DNA of 64,000 nt from Climacium dendroides (lineage: Eukaryota > Streptophyta > Bryopsida > Hypnales > Climaciaceae), in assembly GCA_950106755.1 (NCBI GenBank), contig OX467090.1, positions 2,294,001 through 2,358,000 of the forward strand. The letters are read 5' to 3'. The notes under the pieces are model-generated. The model did not search any database and had not been told where the DNA came from. It saw only the letters and a program-made list of their open reading frames with translations. Every line of letters begins with the position of its first letter. Within the stretch, counting starts at the first letter, position 1. Of the stretch, positions 14,470 to 27,193 are shown piece after piece. The position numbers and the translations under genes are program-made.

Positions 14470-15213
14470 CACTAGTAGAAAAATAATGACTATGCCAATA
14501 AAAAATTAACAAAAAAGTGTTGAGGGCGTTTGTATCCGTGGTCACGTTGTCTTAGACACTACGTAACAAAAAAACTATTGTCCATTTTGTTATGGTGGTC
14601 AAATCAAAAAAATAATATTATTAATTCATTTTAAAATTTGCTCAATGAATGTCTGCCACATGGCAAGCCAAGAACCAACCCAATACAAACTACCATGTAG
14701 GCCAAAAACGACACATAAATAGGACCAAAAATTAGACTTTGAAATTAATTTAGGAGATAAGTTTCTTAGAATTTAGTATTTGGTGATAGAAGAGAAGTGA
14801 CTTTGGTGATTGGAGAGTAGAGAGGACAATCTCTTTATAGAAATGGGGTGGTAGAAGGTAGAACAAAACATATGGGATATGTGAATTAAGACTATAAATG
14901 ATTCACATATCCCATATGGTTTGTTTTGACCTTTTGTTATCCAATTTGTATAAAGAGCTTGTCTTCTTCTCTTTTATGTTACCAAAATCACCTCTCTTAT
15001 ATCACTGATGTGTGAGAGACAAGTCTTTTTAACAAAAAAGTGTTAACTATTTTGTTGATTTAAACGTTGTACTATTTGAATCAACAAAAGTTCAATGACT
15101 ATTTTGTTACCTTGTTCAGATCAAGAAAAAATTGTTAAAACGGTCAATATAATATCCTAGTCAACAAAAAATTGTTAAATTTTTGTTGACTTGGACACCA
15201 TTTTCTAGTAGTG
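14470..15213. mobile_element. Non-autonomous CACTA-type foldback element, 744 bp, TAG target duplication
   Basis: The left end reads CACTAGTAGAAAA and the right end, reverse-complemented, reads CACTACTAGAAAA. Both are flanked by TAG (14467-14469 and 15214-15216), the 3-bp target duplication expected of CACTA (En/Spm) elements. The interior folds back: the arm at about 14862-14890 (core CATATGGGATATGTGAAT) is inverted at 14900-14930, and the homology continues outward into both flanks. No transposase frame is present, so it must have been mobilised in trans. Confidence 0.8.
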
Positions 15214-17629
15214 TAGCAATATCTAGTATTACTTGCATGATCTTGCAACCACCCTCATTTCTACAACCTTCGTATCATCCATATATTACAGTTAGTATTG
15301 GCTACATATAAGACTAGATATATTTATATATTTTGGTGTATTTGTGTTGAAGAACATCTGTTTGTATCCGATGGTTAGTCTGCATTTCCATTGTAGTGTA
15401 GCAATGCTTTTGTTTTTTTCCTTGTGTAATAAAGTGTATTGACTCCAAGGTCATGCGGAGTCCATTGACCAACATGTCCTGAATTAATGGCCTTGCAGTA
15501 TAACTGCTTCAACCGCTTCATTTTCACATAGTAGACAAAGCCCATAAAAAACATAATGATTGAGTGCTTAAGACTTCACTAAAAGCAATTGAATTTATAA
15601 CATTATAAGAAATGTCTATTTCTTATGACGTTACAATAAAACAAGGGGGCATTATGAATGACAATAATGTGTCGGAGATTTGAAGCTTGTTGTAGTCAAA
15701 TTTCTATAAGATGTTGGCAAAGATGTAACAATGTCACTACCGAAATAGTATTGTGCAGGATGTAATGTTTATGTTTTCTCAATCATAAGCGACACTATCA
15801 TGTTTTGGTCTGATGTTAGAAAAAACATGTTTGAGCCATATTATTAGGACTTTATAATTGATTTAAATTAAACTTCAAGATTCTTTGTAGATTGAGGTCA
15901 AGGACTTCCTTGTCATGGAAAAAAATTACTTTTTTGCTTGACAAATGTCTATGCTTTCTCAAACATCACTTATGACACTATTACATTATCTATTCACATC
16001 AAGAAAATCCTCCAACACCATGTCAAGTGGACTTCAGAATTAAGTGCTAGTTAACTTCTCCATTCACTTTGAGTTTCATATAGTATAATTCCATGGTGGA
16101 GAATGAAGAAGCTTTGGGTGGTTCATTGAACAATCAATCTCAGTCCCATCTACTAGTCTTGTACACTTTTTGGTCTTATTATCACTTTCAATGTTAAAAA
16201 AGAATAATTCCTTTCATGTTGATGATAGAAAAAAAGAGTGTACAATGTCAAAAGGCACGTGTACCACCACATCAAAACAATGTACTCACTTTGATATTTT
16301 GGTAGTTGGATAGGCATTTATATATTAAAATTGACAAGAAATTTTGAAAAAAAGGTCATTTGAGAAAATTTTGATAGTTTAGAGTGCTACCAAGGTTAGA
16401 CAAAATAGTCTATTTCTAGACCCTACTAAGCTATTCAAAGGACAAAATCTATAATAAAAAGTAGATTCACCTTGTATACATTATGTCTTGACACCCCATT
16501 TCCGAAGGCTCCAAATCTAAATAGCACCACCAAGAATTACAAAATTGAAGAATAACATTAGCATTGAAGATGTGATCTTTAATTATGTTCTAAATTCTTT
16601 CAAATGCTCCAGGTGACAATTTGAATCTTTCTTAGAACCTCCTAAAGTTCAAACTAAGTATATTATATGCCATGTGTAATGAATCTACTTTTTTATAAAG
16701 ATTTTCATAAAAGTATAATACTTTTGCAACAATAATTGTTGTGATAAGATACAATTGTAAATTGTGGAGACACTATCTATGAAGAACTCATCACTATTGT
16801 CAAAAAGAGAAAAATTGTTGGTTACTCCATCTGAAGTAATAAATGAAGCTACCATTCCATAGAAGTAGATATTATATGTATTGCAAGACAATTTTCAAGA
16901 TCTTCAACAACAACAGCTCATTCACTACGTTTAGGCATGTTTTATGTAAAGAGAGCTTATTAGGAATAATATGTAAAAAGACAATGTAATAGAGACAGAG
17001 AAGAGTTAGACATCATTCTGTCAAAATGGGCACTTTCTAAACAATCAAAGTCAAGTTCAAGTAGGAAATAGTTCTTTATTTGCTAAATCATAGACACAAA
17101 AGCTTTCAATTTCAATATCTCTAAGATTTGACCTAAGCTTCACAAGCTCTTGTCTTGTAAAAGTGAGATCATGGGGATATAATACAATATACTCCCACAA
17201 GCAATAAAAATACACCAACTTTTAATATTTTAAACACCTAATTGGGAAATTAGAATATGTAAGTTTTGCAAAAACACAAATCAAATGCTTGAAAATTTGT
17301 ATCATATGCTTAAAACTTGAGGGCTTGGACCTCACTTGTGCCCATACACCCCAAACGAACAAAAAATTAGTTAAGGTGTACACAACAAGTGTCAACATCC
17401 AAGATCAATACTTATTGTTTTCACAAGCAAAAGTAAATTATAAAAACAAGAAGAGAACAAAAATTTGTTTTCCTTTATGTTTTTAATAATGCTTTCATTT
17501 GTAACTCGTAGACAAATCTTATAAAAGAAGCTCTAGAAAGCAATCAATTTTCTAGATTTAGCCATTTGAAATATCTAGGAGAGCCAACAACTTTAATTTG
17601 GGTCCTTGCTATATAGTCACACTAGTAGA
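15214..17629. other. AT-rich intergenic DNA
   Basis: I see no conserved coding frame, RNA gene or terminal repeat pair in this stretch. Short frames present are compositionally biased. Confidence 0.5.
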
Positions 17630-19779
17630 CACGCTAGTAGAAAAATTTGCAATCAAAACAACCAGAAAGTGTTATTTGCATATGTTGCTTTGGTTGCATT
17701 GTACTAGTCAAAATTACACACAAATTTGTTGATTTGTTTAGTTATTTTGGTCAAATCCGGACAAAAAAATAATTTAAAAAGATTTTTATTTTTCAAAATT
17801 TTAGAAGATTTTTTTATCAAGTTTTTTATTCTTGCCTCCCAATTTTTTTTGGCTTCCCGGTTTTCTGGGCAATCTAAAAAAATTAATTTTTTTGTACTGC
17901 CTACCATCCACGTGGGCAAGGCCACGTAGGCAATTTGCCACATAAACGGGTGCTACTAGTAAGGTTAATCCTTGGACCTCAAAGTTGAGGCCTAATGATC
18001 TTGCCATTACATCACATCTCAATTACATGTACATGTATAATAGAATAGAATTTTATCTAACTAGTTCTATTTTTTTTTGTTTTTTTTGTAAATTCAAAAG
18101 ACTTTAAAGGCCATTTTGGCATAGTAAATAACTTTTTCAAAAAACTTTGAATTAAAAAAAGTTGTGAAACCAAGCTAACTTTCATCTGCAAAAATCCGTT
18201 TAAGAATTTTAGACTCTAATCACAAGTTATGAACAAAATTCAAAGAGGATGTTTGGAAATATCCCAAAAAATCTCCTATTCAACCCCTCTCTGAACTTTG
18301 TCCATAACTTTTGATTGGAGGCTCAAAATCTCAAATTGATTTTTGGAGATAAAAGTTAGCTTAACTATACAACTTTCCTTAATTCAAAGTTTTAAGAAAA
18401 AAGTTATTTTATTATGTCAAAATTGCCACCAAAGTCTTTTGAGTTTTAAAAATATTGAATTGTAAATAATTAAGTTTAAAAAAATCATAATATAATATCC
18501 TCCACAAAATCTTGCAACCCCACTATGAAGTCTAATAAAAAAAATTTACTTTGAAAGCTATTTTTTCCTTCACACTTTGTCCATTTTTCATAAAAATTGT
18601 TGGAAAATTTTAGCATTGAAGTTTAGTTTTTTAGGTACAATTTTCAAGTTTTTCTATAATGTTTAGATTTATTGGCAAGCATTTTATTAGAAGATACTTT
18701 GATAAATATCAAATTTAATTATTTGTATTTGTATTTCAAAATTCTAACTTTTAATAGTTTAATTCTAAATTTAATTAGAGTTTGAATAGTTAAAAATATA
18801 GAATTTAGACTTTAAATAGTTCCAATTTCTATAGTTGATTTTGAACTTGGAACTATGTATTTAAAGTTGAATAGTACAAAATTTTGTACTTGAATAGTTT
18901 ATACTTTTGAAGGCAAATGTTGAAAAAATAAGATCTAAATATATGAATTGGAACTTTGAATCAAATATTCAAGAATTCAAAATGTATTCTATTTTATATT
19001 TTGAGTAATTTGGATTCAAAATTTAGAATTCTAATCAAATTCTAAATGAGAACTCTAATCGAATTCTAATCAAATTTGAATTCTAATCAAATTCAAAATG
19101 AGAATGAGAATATTTCAAAAGTACTCCTAGAAAATTCCTATTCTCAAAACTATTGGACTTGTTGTATTACATTTCTTGAAATATGAATTACTTTTAATCA
19201 AAATAAAAGTTTGTATTCTAACTAGACTATGTTCTGAAGAAAATTCAATTGAAAATGAATTGAAATTTTAATTCTAGTCAAATTAGAATTGAATCAAATT
19301 TATTTATTTGAATCAAATCAAAATTCAATTCAAATAATTTAATTAGAATTCAACCTCTATATTCAAATTTTGGAAGAAACTCTAAAAGATTAAAAAATAT
19401 TTCAAAAAATTCTCAAAGATTCTCAAAAAAATTCAAATTTTTTTGGAAGACTCTTTGAGAAACCAAAAAAATTCTCAAAGATTTTTTATGATTTTCAAAA
19501 GATCTTCTAAGATTTTAAGAAGATTCCCTAAAATTTTAAGAAGATTTTCTAAGATTTTAAAAAGAATCCTTCAAATTTCCAAAAGATTCCTTTAGATCTT
19601 CTTAGATTCCAAAAGATTCCAAAATAAAATGGTTTAAAAAAATTTCACACCCCATAATACAAAATGGAAATCTCATTTGAACAAAAACTTGTTGATTGTT
19701 GCAATTTGTATCCAATGGTGCCTACAACAATAGATGGTTGTCAATTTTCTATCAAATTTATCACTACTTTCTAGCAGTG
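17630..19779. mobile_element. Possible decayed CACTA-like element, ends uncertain
   Basis: The left candidate end reads CACGCTAGTAGAAAAATTTG. The right end, reverse-complemented, reads CACTGCTAGAAAGTAGTG. These resemble each other and the CACTA(G/C)TAGAAA ends of the element at 14470-15213. No matching 3-bp target duplication is visible, and the left end may instead be at 17620 (CACTAGTAGAC). The interior is extremely AT-rich, with many AATTCTAATCAAATTC-like words at 19010-19340 and AAGATTTTCTAAGA-like words at 19490-19620. Confidence 0.3.
17930..18012 (-). repeat. tRNA-like head of a SINE, or tRNA pseudogene
   Basis: Read on the minus strand, this begins GATGTAATGGCAAGATCATT, which resembles a pol III A box. 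A possible anticodon-type stem follows (CCTC/GAGG), then CCAAGGATTAACC in the position of a B box. Both boxes deviate from consensus, no full cloverleaf is preserved and no CCA-proximal acceptor stem pairs. A tRNA-derived SINE head is more likely than a working tRNA. Confidence 0.35.
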
Positions 19780-22700
19780 CTAATTCATTTAGCATGGGTC
19801 CCTAAACACACAATGAGTGAGAGGTGGGATGGCGTGGCTAATGGACAAATGGCATGCGTGGAGCCAAACCATTATTGAATTGGAGGTTGGGAGCAGAAGT
19901 TGGATATGTAGTAGGCCATCCATGTAGAGCCTTGATGATTGAGCATTATAGATTACCAATAGGATGTTCCTCATCTATTTGTTTCATCCTCATCTAAGTG
20001 AACAAACCAAATCTAATCTTCTATAGCTAGCATTCAAAAAATTCACTACTGCTTTAAGTGGGCATTTGGGCATTTCAAACTTTGACTTGGAATTACAACT
20101 TGGTTTTTAAATTTTTTTCAAACTTTTTAGGATATTGTTCATTGGTTTCTATTCATTGTTTAAATGGGATGGATTTTGAAAAACACAATTTATCACCTCA
20201 CATTTATGTGTCCAATATTTTGTAAATGTAGATAGTCATGGATTCCACCACTTGTTACAAAAGATTATTTTTAAGAGGATGTTGTAGACCTCCAATGCTT
20301 GCACAATTGACATTTATGTACAACCATACATATCCAACAATATACTCTTCAACATTTTCAAATTGTACAAGCACTTGTAATTGGGAAAGACAACATTTTG
20401 AATCACAAAAAAAAGATTATCACCTTGGACAATTACTACAAAAATTTGTGCCATCTTTAACCAATATACAATTTTTTCAATTGTTTTGTATTGATTTGGG
20501 AAATTTGTGGCAACTAAATTTGTTTAAACATGTAAAAATTATTCATTTATCAACATAAATGACAAATATCCAAACACATGAGCACTTTGAATATATTTTA
20601 AATAAATAGAAGTTTATTCAAATGGATGAAACTTTTCAAATTCTTAAAATTAAATTGGAATGGGCTTGATTTCTTTAACTTTAATTTTAACTTTAACTTC
20701 CACCATTTGTGAAGGTTAGTTTTGGCAAGAAAATGCCAAGAATGAATTTATACATTAGATTTTGAAAGATTCATATCACCCTAAACCAATCACAAAATGA
20801 TATGTGGCAATTTCAACAGATTATACTTTAAAGTTAGAATATTGTTTGTTTTGTTTTGTTTGTTACGGTGTTACTATCTCCAAAATTGTTCATCTTCCTA
20901 TCACATTCTTAATACTATTGGAAAAATTCTCTACACGGAAGGTGTGTGTATAGTTGAGTGGATTACTTTTGATGTCACAATTTGTTTTTTCTATCAAAAC
21001 CTTTATATTGCAAGCCACACTATAGATAATTCACTACACCATTGTAGCTATAAAAGCACACATTCTCAACTTGAATACAAGGCAACTATGTAAATATTTT
21101 GAAGGTTTCTTTTTTAAATAAAAAGCTATGGACATTTAAAGTTGAAAATTGGATTAAGAAAACTCCATATAACATTTAATAAGAGTCTTGTAATGAATAG
21201 AACATTCTTGTTATTGTATTAGTGATTCATTACGTATTATAGTGTAGATTAAGGCATCTAGAAATTATATTATTTTACTTGATATTAATCTTAAAATAGG
21301 AGTAGTTACAAACTTTTGAAGGGGTTGAATTGAATCATATTTTCAAAAGTCCATAGAAGAGTCAAAACAATTTTTTTTTTCCAATTTAAAAAAAAAATCC
21401 TAATTATTACTAGAAATTACAAATGGGCTTCAAATCAACATTGATAATTGAATAAACATTGAATTTTTTGCATTTTCAAGATTTAGAATACCAAAATGAA
21501 TGAATAATGTCACTAGACATATTTGGTGGGACACATTTTAGTATTTTAAAAGGATCCTCTCCAATGCTTATTCTACACCACCATGTATTTCTCCCCCAAT
21601 TATTGTGTTCACTTCATTACAAGAGAAAGGGATGTTTTAAATGCAATTTTAAGGTAGAAAATGCATATCAAAAGATTTTGTGCTTTAAGTTATAATTTGC
21701 TTAAAAGCATGTGTCTAAAACTTACATTATTGTACTATACTAAATGATCAAAGGTCATCCTCTAAGGAGAACTATACATGACTTATAAGTTAAGAAATAT
21801 GTCAATGTTGTAAAAAGTTTTTTTTGTTCTAGATAGGTTTTATCAAGTGAATCTCTTGTTTTTTGCATTTTCTTCACTGTTGACATATGTCAAAATCCCC
21901 CGTTCTATACATCAATGTTTTTATAGCTTTACAACCAATTGTTTGGACAAGAAAAATTCATTCCAAAAAACAAAAATGACACCAACAGCTTCATATTTCA
22001 AGAGTATCCATCGATGCAACATTATGATCTAATATCAAATCAAAAATATACCCCCAAATACTATAGATGCACAAACTTACTTGAAAAGTAACAGCGAGAG
22101 ACTACAATCTTCACAATTTTGATTCACATGCAACGCATTTTGGGTTCAATTTTTTAGTTTCAAATTTTGAATTCAATTATCTCCTCACTCTTGTGCTAAA
22201 ATGCTTATAGCAATGAAAACGGGTATTGCAACTAAAAGAATGGAATACCAATCCTTTAAGATAGCAAATACATGCTTATAAGTATTAAAAATTCTTACAA
22301 AGAAAGGATCTTGATGAATACATTTAAGCATACAATCATTTTATATTTTTCTATGACCAATGGATACATTTAAACATACAATCATGCAACAATAAGCATG
22401 TGATTGGTTCAATGTGCACTTCAATTTAGGCTTTATTGACTATCCTACACAAAAGCCAACATTGCTTTTAGAAACTAGACCAATCACCATTTCTACATAG
22501 AATTCATGATCCCCATACATATGGCCAAGAGAAATATACATCTCAATCAAGTCATAGTTGTAGATATGAAATAGTAGTTGATTTAATAACACTGAGGTGG
22601 AACATCAATATATATTAGACAATCACCAACAAAAAAAGAGTGAAGCTTGTCATTCATAAACATGTTGTGAAAGAAAAAGAGAGACAACACAGTACCTTAA

Positions 22701-25639
22701 TGAAAGACTCCACTATGTGCTTGCAGACGTCTAATGGTTCAATTAGATGTGTATACTGAAGGACAATATACCAAAGCAAGAAGTTAGCCCCATTGAATGG
22801 CATCCCATTTTCAAGACAACCACCTAGTTTAAAAAACTAATACAACACCCAAACTTCTTGCCCCTCTCACTCTTTCACTTCCAAATCCTAGACAAGAAAT
22901 TCATTTCCAACAACAATAAACATCACAATAGAATCATGTTTTCGGACCAACTACATGCAAGGCTGATGACTTCCAACTCAATCATTACAATTGAAATCCT
23001 AATCTAATGAAATCTAAAGCATACAATACTAAATTGGTACAACAATCACTAACTAATCTATAAATTGTACCAACATATAGACTACTAAATAATATCTAAA
23101 ATTGTACAATGATTTACATATAGTTTGTAATGTGTAGTGTCCAACCTCTTTAGTAGTTAGCATTAGAGCAATGCTAACGTCCACCTTGTGCTAGTTCTAC
23201 CGTTGTCTACAAGCATCTACATACTATAGCAATCCAAAACTACTATTCAACTTGATTATGCAGAGAAAAATAATTGCCTTAAGGATACTATAATCAGATT
23301 ACACCTTAAGAAAGACATGATGGCTCGGATGAAGACGTTCAAAGGTACCTCTTAGCACCACAACGGAATACTTATTTGGTTGAATCCTGTTCATAGTTGC
23401 CAAAGCTAACATATGCCCTTGCCACACTTTGTTACTCACCCAACATCTGAACAACCCCTACAATTTGATTGCATGTAGAAACTTAGAAAAATTAGTGCAT
23501 CAATTGTAAATTCAATGTAGTATGGAAACATGAACTTGAAAAATGATAAATCCCAAACCCTCTAACTCTTCTACTTTTATGATTGAGACAAATCCTAGTG
23601 TTGAGACAAACTCTTTGAAGGCAAGGTTGAGCTTTAGACCTTCAAGAGAGCTTAAGAATTGAGATAGATCCTAGCATTGAGACAAATTTTCTAAATGCAA
23701 GGTTGAGCTCAAGGCCTTCAGGAGAGCTTGAGAATTGAGACAAATCCTAGCATTGTAGCCACCCCTTCAAGAAAAAGATGAACTTTGCAACCAATTTTTA
23801 ACAAAAATCAATTATGACTAATCTATAGTGCAAATTTTTTTCTATTTTTACTACCAAAGAGTACCTAAAGAGACCAACCAACAATAGTGACAAAAAATGT
23901 TGTGTTTTCCAAAGTTTCCATGACTAATAAACAATTTCTATTTCACATTACTGATTTCTTCTATTGAATACGACCTTCAAGCTCTAAAAAAGAATTCAAC
24001 AATTCCTTACTACTCTTTCTTCTTTGAAACACCCACACCTCTTATACTGTTTTCCTTATGCAAAGTTTTTCTTGCTAATTTTGTAGTGAATTATATGGAT
24101 ATGGACTTCTACCACATTTGGTCCACTCAACCATGCACACATCTAGAAGGAGTGCACAAGCTTTGTTTCGTGGACCTATGGTGTGACAATTATTGAATTT
24201 CAAAGTTTGTTTAGAATTAAAAAATTAGAGAATTACTTTTACTTTTGATTTGATTGTGGCAACCATACAAGACACATTAGTATTATATAATTTATGTAGA
24301 ATTTGATCCTCACGTAGGGTATTCTTATTTTTTTAAATTCTTTATATTTGTGGTTTTAATTTTTTATATATAGAGAATTTTTTTTCTATCCTATAGATAA
24401 GATCATTTTTAACAACAAGCCTAACACTTTTATTTGGTATATAGGACAAAATAACAATATATTTAAAATTAATACAAGATAGCTTTGTATAACAACAAAT
24501 TATAAAATTATAAAATAACAAGGCCTATCACCAAGGTAGTCCATCGAAACTTATCAAATTTGTGGATGAACATGTGCATTCTTCATTTCTACAATTTCTC
24601 ATAGTCCTTCATAAGATATTTTTTATCCTCCCCAATGTTTCAAGGTTAACCTACATAAAGAATAAACTTTAACCATAATAGTACCATAATCTATATAGAA
24701 GAGAATTTTTAAATACATGATTAATTTAATTTTATCCTGTGAAGAAAAAAATGTTTAGCTACATGATTAATTTTTAAACTTGTAAATGAAAATACTTTAT
24801 CATGGCAATACATTTATCTTAACCCATAAAGAACATTTTCATTTCTCAAGGGGCAACCTAAGGAATTTGACACAATGATTTTAAACAAGACAAAGCATGA
24901 GAATCAAATTTGCAAGTGAGTGAGAAAACTAAGTAAGAAACAAAGCTTTAAAGAGACAACTTTCAACGTTCTTTCCTCCTTGAGAACAACAATTGCATTT
25001 TTAACTAAATGACATCTTGTAGATGATATGCTACTATTTTTTTCAATTAGTTAGTTCAAGGTTCATGAACAAAAACTAAAAGCAAATTATAAAGGAAACG
25101 GGTCCCTAAATCATGTTTTCTAAATAATTTTGCTCTCAACTCAAAGGCCTTTGCTCAAGCTCCTTAAGCAAACAACTATCCCAACCCACAATCAAGAGCG
25201 CTATCTCCTCAAGCAATCAAAACTTTACAAAACTAAGGAGAACTGCATTTGATGTTTATAGGGAGAAAGACAAAAAATGTAATTAAAAAAAAACCCGTTC
25301 ATGACAACTCCCACAATTCCTACTATTCTCTAAATAGAAAGCTCAAGAGGTACAAAATGTCCTCTAAGGATTAATGAATGGGACTTTTTTTTAATAATTA
25401 TAAATATTGAATAGTTTTAGCTATGTATGGGAACAATTTTAACTACAATGTGCCATATGGGTTAAAATTTGAATCATATACTACAACTTTATGTCATGTT
25501 AAAAAATGTGAAATATTCTCCACATGGATTTCTACAGTATCCCATTTTTAATCCTCCAACCCTCCACGCGTCAGCATATAATCGGTAGAAAATCATCACC
25601 AAAGTCGGTTTGAAGATGAATATTGATGACCCAATGCAC
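19780..25639. other. AT-rich intergenic DNA
   Basis: No gene is recognised on either strand. Frames of up to about 106 codons around 20238-21093 have no conserved motif and strongly biased composition. A small tandem duplication lies at 23584-23760. Confidence 0.55.
23584..23760. repeat. ~76-bp tandem repeat, about 2.3 copies
   Basis: The words GAGACAAATCCTAG(T/C), GCAAGGTTGAGCT and CCTTCA(A/G)GAGAGCTT(A/G)AGAATTGAGA recur in the same order near 23585, 23660 and 23737. Copies differ by point changes. Confidence 0.8.
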
Positions 25640-25924
25640 ACCTGCTCTGGCCAATGAAAACTCCCCATCTGGTTAGAATATCGCACTGCAGGTCCTCAAT
25701 CGTTTCCCGTATACCCTCCATGGGAACACCGGATATCTTCTTGGAACATCCGGGTATCTCATGGGAACGCATATGGAACTTCGTCTCTCTCGACGACCTT
25801 CCCTTGCCGGTGCGGCCTCATCGCAAAACACGTTGCACTGCCGACCATTCCCGTCCTTTTCCACTTGTCAGCTGCAGGTGACGCGTTCCTCGTCCTCTTC
25901 TGTCAATGAGAACGGTGATGCAGC
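25640..25924 (+). promoter_or_regulatory. GC-rich candidate promoter and first leader exon of the APD-like gene
   Basis: Composition changes abruptly here from AT-rich intergenic DNA to a CpG-containing stretch. It lies about 1.3-1.5 kb upstream of the first likely coding ATG of the downstream gene. Frames crossing it show no conserved protein. I infer the transcription start region, but no TATA box or exact start can be assigned. Confidence 0.4.
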
Positions 25925-26840
25925 TTCACGGGCACCGAATTGGTATTTTTTCTAAGCCTTCTTTTGGAATTTTTGAGTATCAGTTGATCTTCTGAATTTA
26001 GTTGAGAATCCCGGTTTTCTCTGACTTGGCTGCGTTTGTTGGATCTCAGAAGTGAAGTGGCTAGGTTTTGAAGTGATTCTAGGTTTTCAAATACTCTGGG
26101 AGCTCGTAAGTTGGTAAGGGCAACTGTTTTACAAAGTTAGTCAGAAATTTGCGGATTAGGTTTCAAGAATTTCGAAACCCTTCGTGTGATTCTTAGATCG
26201 GTGCAACTTCACGGGCATCGAATTGGTGCATTATTTGGCCGTTTCTAAAAGAACATTTTTTGGTTGAGTTTGAGTGAGAGTGAGTAAGTAGATCCGTCTG
26301 AATTTTCGTTGAGATCGACTTTCTTCGGACCTCTTTGCACTTGTGGGCTCTCGGAAGTGTAGTGGTGAGTTTTTGGATTGGTGCGGGCGGACGAGGTCTG
26401 GGAGTTTTTAAGTAGGTAAGTCTGGGCAGTGTTTCAGGGTTTTAGTTTTATTTGTCTCAAGGTTGTGAATTAGGTTTCAAGAATTTCAGAATTCTTTGTG
26501 TGATTGCCGTAGAATTTTTTAGTAATGGTGGCACTTCACGGGTATCGAATTGTTGTATTTTTTGGCCTTCTGAAAAAATGTTTCGGTGTAGTTTGCGTGA
26601 GAGTGATCAAGGAGATCTGTCTGAATTTAGTCTAGATCGACTTTTTTTTCCGACTCGGTTTAGTTTGTTGGATCTCGGAAGTGAAGTGGTGAGATTTTGA
26701 ATTGGTGCAGGCGGGAGAGTTCTGGGAGTTCGTAAGTTGGTTTGGCCAGGCAGTTTTATGAGAGCATGGAGTTGGATAGTCACGAAGTTGTGAATTAGGT
26801 TTCAAATTTTGAAGTTCTTCGTGCGATTGCCGTCTGATTA
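25925..26840 (+). repeat. Threefold ~280-330-bp tandem repeat in the leader of the APD-like gene
   Basis: Units begin TTCACGGG(C/T)A(C/T)CGAATTG at 25925, 26208 and 26535. Each carries, in the same order, a 'gatctg/tctgaatttt' block, a 'gttggatctc(g/a)gaagtgaagtgg' block, a 'ctgggag(t/c)...gtaag' block and a 'ttaggtttcaagaattt' block before the next unit. Copies are diverged. GTAAG words recur in each copy, so each could supply a splice donor or regulatory site. Confidence 0.85.
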
Positions 26841-27130
26841 TAGATTTCTTTATTGTATGATTTCTTTATTGTATGATTTCTTTGTAGTTTATGTTTGGTA
26901 TCGGTTGTTCACCCTCAATAGGTGTCTTGAATCTCAAGAGACCTGGAGCGGTTGAATGTGTGCTATTGTGATGGAGTTAGCGTTTTCATGTGCCTATGAT
27001 TTGGCAGGCAGGTATTATGGGATATAAAATTGGAGTTTTTCCTAAGTTTTCGACGATTTAACATATGGACTCGCAAATACTCATATAGTGATTGTGTTTA
27101 GGTCGCTTCTGTTCCAGTTCATATTGGTTG

Positions 27131-27193
27131 ATGAAGAAGATGGACCCGTGCGTTGATGTTGTTGAGTCGGTTGCTTTGAACGAATCATCTTAA
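27131..27193 (+). promoter_or_regulatory. Upstream ORF overlapping the APD-like start codon (TAATG)
   Basis: An ATG at 27131, with a second in-frame ATG at 27140, opens a 20-codon frame ending TAA at 27191-27193. The last A of this stop is the first base of the candidate main ATG at 27193. Such a stop-start overlap is compatible with termination-reinitiation control of translation. This depends on 27193 being the real start and on this stretch being in the mature leader. Confidence 0.45.

Noticed and set aside
17930..18012. A functional tRNA gene
   Set aside because: Acceptor stem and T arm do not pair properly and the B box deviates, so it is listed as a SINE-like head.
25654..25955. Short overlapping frames in the GC-rich patch before the APD-like gene
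   Set aside because: Both strands are open, with no family resemblance. Better read as promoter or leader.
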